In this document: positions 61,368 to 64,000 of the stretch, in pieces
Position numbering within the stretch: the stretch's first letter is position 1
How the letters are laid out: the number at the start of each line of letters is the position of its first letter
NCBI GenBank assembly: GCA_029932675.1
Contig: JAOZPP010000007.1
Span: 1 to 64,000 of the forward strand
Reading direction: 5' to 3'
DNA length: 64,000 bases
Source: a bacterium
GTDB taxonomy: Bacteria > SM23-81 > DAOVCL01
The notes under the pieces: model-generated
What the model was told of the DNA's origin: nothing
Databases searched by the model: none
Seen by the model: the letters and a program-made list of their open reading frames with translations, nothing else
Translations under genes and position numbers: made by a program

Positions 61368-64000
61368 ATGAGAAGAGCCAGGACAAAGCCACGGAAGGAA
61401 GAGGTGGCACTGCGGGAGCTAAAGGAGAAGGTGGAAACCCTTCTCAAGGCGGGGGAGTATGCGCAGGTTGTGGAGGAGATAGAGGCTTTTTCCCAGGGAT
61501 ATACTCCTAAGGAAAGGGACCTGGATTGGGCGGAACTACAGGTGAGATTGTCCTTTGCCCAGGAGCAGTTGGGCAGGTATGATACTGAGGCAGCCGAGGC
61601 GGCATACGAGGCATTAAAGCTCACCGACAGACGAAGGGAAGTAGGTACGGTTGAGTGGATATTGGGGAAGATACTCTTGGGTTTGGGAGAAACAAAGAGT
61701 GCGCTCAGGTATTTGAGGAATAGTTTCTCTGAATTTGATAGAATGGAGGATGAAAAAAGGAAGGCCCAGGTTCTTAATACGTTGGGTCAAGGCTATTTCC
61801 TCAGCGGGTGTTTAAAGGAGGCCGTTAAATATCTCACTGAGTCTCTCGATTTATGCAAGAGGGAAGCTAAGGATGATCAGCGGCTTAAGGCAATGATTTC
61901 GAGCAACCTGGGGACTTGCCATATCTTGACAGGTAAGTGGCCCTTGGCCTCCAAGTTGCTTAGATCAAGCTTGATGTTCTATGAAGCGTTGAATGACACA
62001 TTGAGAATTTGTAGGAGACTGTGTGGGCTTTGTAGGCTCTATATCCTGCAGAGGAGGTGGGATAAAGCCTCTGAAATCACTGAGCTCTTGGAGCGGGCCC
62101 AAAGGCTGGCCCAAGAGGGCGGGTATCAAAGGGAGTTGGCCACAGTCTGGGAGACAAGGGGCTGGTGGGAGGTGGCTCTGGCCCAGCGGGAGGGTGGCTC
62201 TCATTTAGGGGCAGCAGAGCAGGCTTTGATACAGGCCCTGCAGATTGGCCAGCGGATAGCCCCCCAGGGCGATATAGTGATGGAGGCAAGTGAGAGGTTA
62301 GGCTGGGTCTGCCTTATGCGGGGCAGCCTGGAGGGTGCTTTAAGCTATGGGGAGCGCAGCCTGAGGCTTGCCCGGCGGCTGGGCTCCGTTTATGACGAAG
62401 GGCTGGCCCACAGGCTCTTAGGGGCAGTCTATCAGAAGAGGGGCAAGAGAGGAAAGGCGAAGGAGCATTTCTCCCGCAGCATCTCCCTTTTGGAGGAGGC
62501 GGAGGCTCGGTATGACCTGGGGATAAGTCTCCTTTACAGTGGAAGCCTTCTGGTTAAGGATGGGGACTTTCGCCCTGAGGGGGAGAGGCAGTTGCTGGAG
62601 GCTGGGAGGGTATTTGAGGAACTCAAGCTCAGCTACTGGCTGGGAAGGTGCATTGCCCAGAGGGCTCGGGGGTTGATCCTGGATAACCGCTTGGACAAGG
62701 CCAGGGAGGCTCTTGAGAGGGCAAGGTCGTTGCTGGAGGAGGCTGGAGAGGGGGAGGCCTTGAGGGAAGTTGAAGAGGTGGAGGCCCAATGGGAGGGGGC
62801 CTCTGGTCAGGCGATTGCCCAGGCCAGGGAGGAGCAGGAGCTTTTGGAGAGGTTGGGGCAGACATCTGTTGAAGAGCTGGGTAAGCTCCTCCAGGAGGTA
62901 GCTCAGAGGGTAGCAGCCCAGCGGGGGCTTATTGGATACAGGGGCAGTGAGAGGATGGTCTTAGGAGGGCATTGGGGGATGGAGGAGGGAGAGGCCAGGG
63001 AGCTTCTCCAGGAGTTGGTGGATGGGGAGGTGCTTAGGCCCAGGCAGCCAGTTATCTCCTCTTTCGGCTCAGAGGATGCGAGATTTCCCTTTCTGAGGGG
63101 CAGGGGGATAACCAGCCTGATGTTTGTTCCCTTTGGGTTAAACAGCAAGGTAGAGGGACTTCTCTATCTGGACAGGAGATCAGGGGGGCCCTTTCGGCAG
63201 AGGGAGATGGATTTCTTTGTGCGGGCAGCAGGGATGTTGCAGTTTAAGGTGGTGGAGTTTCAGAGGGATGAGCTCCTTCGGGAGAACCTTCTGCTCAAGG
63301 AAAGGCTGGAGGAGGAGTATGGCTTTGGCAACATAGTCACTGTCAACCCCAAACTGAAGCAAGCTCTGCGGACTGCTCAAAGGTTCAAGGATTCCGGACT
63401 TCACATTCTCCTCCAGGGGGAGACAGGGACCGGAAAAGAACTTTTGGCCAGGGCCATTCACTATAGCAGCGAGAGGAGGGGAAAAAAGTTTGTGCCGGTA
63501 AACTGTGCCGCCTTCACCGACACCCTTTTGGAGAGCGAGTTCTTTGGCCACAAGAGGGGTTCCTTTACCAATGCCCTTCAGGACAAGAGGGGGCTTTTTG
63601 AGGAAGCCGATGGGGGGACCTTGTTCTTGGATGAGGTAACCAATGCCAGTGAGGAGTTGCAGGCTAAGCTGTTGCGGGCGATAGAGGAGATGGAGGTAAG
63701 GAAGGTAGGGGAGACCAGATCTAAGAAGGTGGATGTGCGGATAATTGGGGCCACCAACAGGGACCTGGGGGAGATGGTAGAGGCTGGTAAATTCCGCAAG
63801 GACCTCTACTACAGGCTCAAGGGGGTGGAGATAGAGCTACCTCCCTTAAGGGAGAGGAAGGAGGATATCCCGCCGCTTATCAACCATTTCCTCAATCTCT
63901 CTGCCCAGAAGGGAGGGGGGAGGATAAAGGGGGTAACCCAGGAGGCGATGGAACTTCTTGTTGCCTATGACTGGCCGGGGAATGTGCGGGAGTTGAAGAA
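61368..64000 (+). CDS. TPR-GAF-AAA+ regulator (module 2), C-terminus outside window
   Basis: 877 codons are visible, no stop. Start ATG at 61368 has GGAGG eight bases upstream; an ATG at 61353 contains that SD. Residues ~1-480 are TPR-like helices, ~500-620 a GAF-like domain, ~660 on the AAA+ ATPase: Walker A GETGTGKE, Walker B GGTLFLDEV, FRKDLYYRL, GNVREL at the end of the window. The sigma-54 contact loop reads GSFTNA rather than GAFTGA. That keeps the core F-T but could weaken or change sigma-54 contact. Paralogue of the regulator at 1985, in the same order after a small exported protein. Confidence 0.92.
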   Translation, partial: MRRARTKPRKEEVALRELKEKVETLLKAGEYAQVVEEIEAFSQGYTPKERDLDWAELQVRLSFAQEQLGRYDTEAAEAAYEALKLTDRRREVGTVEWILGKILLGLGETKSALRYLRNSFSEFDRMEDEKRKAQVLNTLGQGYFLSGCLKEAVKYLTESLDLCKREAKDDQRLKAMISSNLGTCHILTGKWPLASKLLRSSLMFYEALNDTLRICRRLCGLCRLYILQRRWDKASEITELLERAQRLAQEGGYQRELATVWETRGWWEVALAQREGGSHLGAAEQALIQALQIGQRIAPQGDIVMEASERLGWVCLMRGSLEGALSYGERSLRLARRLGSVYDEGLAHRLLGAVYQKRGKRGKAKEHFSRSISLLEEAEARYDLGISLLYSGSLLVKDGDFRPEGERQLLEAGRVFEELKLSYWLGRCIAQRARGLILDNRLDKAREALERARSLLEEAGEGEALREVEEVEAQWEGASGQAIAQAREEQELLERLGQTSVEELGKLLQEVAQRVAAQRGLIGYRGSERMVLGGHWGMEEGEARELLQELVDGEVLRPRQPVISSFGSEDARFPFLRGRGITSLMFVPFGLNSKVEGLLYLDRRSGGPFRQREMDFFVRAAGMLQFKVVEFQRDELLRENLLLKERLEEEYGFGNIVTVNPKLKQALRTAQRFKDSGLHILLQGETGTGKELLARAIHYSSERRGKKFVPVNCAAFTDTLLESEFFGHKRGSFTNALQDKRGLFEEADGGTLFLDEVTNASEELQAKLLRAIEEMEVRKVGETRSKKVDVRIIGATNRDLGEMVEAGKFRKDLYYRLKGVEIELPPLRERKEDIPPLINHFLNLSAQKGGGRIKGVTQEAMELLVAYDWPGNVRELK

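Noticed and set aside
63544-63573. Module 2 regulator as an inactive ATPase
   Set aside because: Walker A, Walker B and arginine-finger regions are intact; only the sigma-54 loop differs.

Overview
The window looks like a strictly anaerobic bacterium built around flavin-based electron bifurcation, most like sulfate-reducing or syntrophic Desulfobacterota ('deltaproteobacteria'). The signs are a bacterial SelB/tRNA-Sec pair, Flx-type and Mvh-type heterodisulfide-reductase (Hdr) clusters, TusA/DsrE-like sulfur carriers, ferredoxin-dependent 2-oxoacid oxidation, a soluble fumarate-reductase-like pair, GTP-type PEP carboxykinase and lactate-type genes. No dsr, apr or 16S gene is present, so the lineage is an inference.

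Layout. 1-5.4 kb (minus strand): a Ycf48-like exported propeller protein cut by the window edge, an array of palindromes, a TPR-GAF-AAA+-Fis regulator, and upstream of it in the same operon a small exported protein. 5.4-7.5 kb (plus): tRNA-Sec and selB, with promoter and terminator. 7.5-60.1 kb (minus throughout): a long run of energy genes. Read in the direction of transcription these are: TPR protein, LarA-like racemase, GlcD-type dehydrogenase, PEPCK, HdrD/GlcF-like protein, HdrC, HdrB, HdrA, DsrE, TusA; an MvhD-HdrA-HdrA-FrhB-FrhB-MvhD set; a VapBC-type toxin-antitoxin pair; a double HdrA with FlxD, FlxC, FlxB and FlxA; HdrC with a giant HdrA-GltD-HdrA fusion; MvhD/HdrC-like/MvhD/HdrA/MvhD; a [NiFe] hydrogenase (MvhG, MvhA, protease); fumarate reductase FrdBA; succinyl-CoA synthetase SucCD; a six-gene 2-oxoglutarate:ferredoxin oxidoreductase; and finally a GltD-ferredoxin-MvhD fusion, an HdrD and a selenocysteine-containing HdrA-MvhD. 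60.1-64 kb: a regulatory region with a near-perfect Rex operator, then (plus strand) a second copy of the small-exported-protein plus TPR-GAF-AAA+ module, cut by the right edge.

How it works together (inference from context). Nine HdrA modules and eight MvhD modules take electrons from H2 (Mvh), NAD(P)H (GltD-like and Flx modules), FrhB-like subunits, or 2-oxoacid oxidation through ferredoxin. They pass them to HdrB/HdrD-type thiol sites, fumarate and perhaps sulfur carriers. LarA, GlcD, GlcF and PEPCK connect 2-hydroxyacids to the C4 pool.

Most notable: (1) an HdrA read through two in-frame UGA codons (a UxxU replacing CxxC), followed by two tandem SECIS-like hairpins and lying 2 kb from selB/selC; (2) two paralogous 'small exported protein + TPR-type enhancer-binding regulator' operons flanking the energy cluster, a possible undescribed signalling system; (3) a 2-oxoacid oxidoreductase in which one alpha and one beta subunit have lost active-site motifs, suggesting an enzyme with one live and one dead site.
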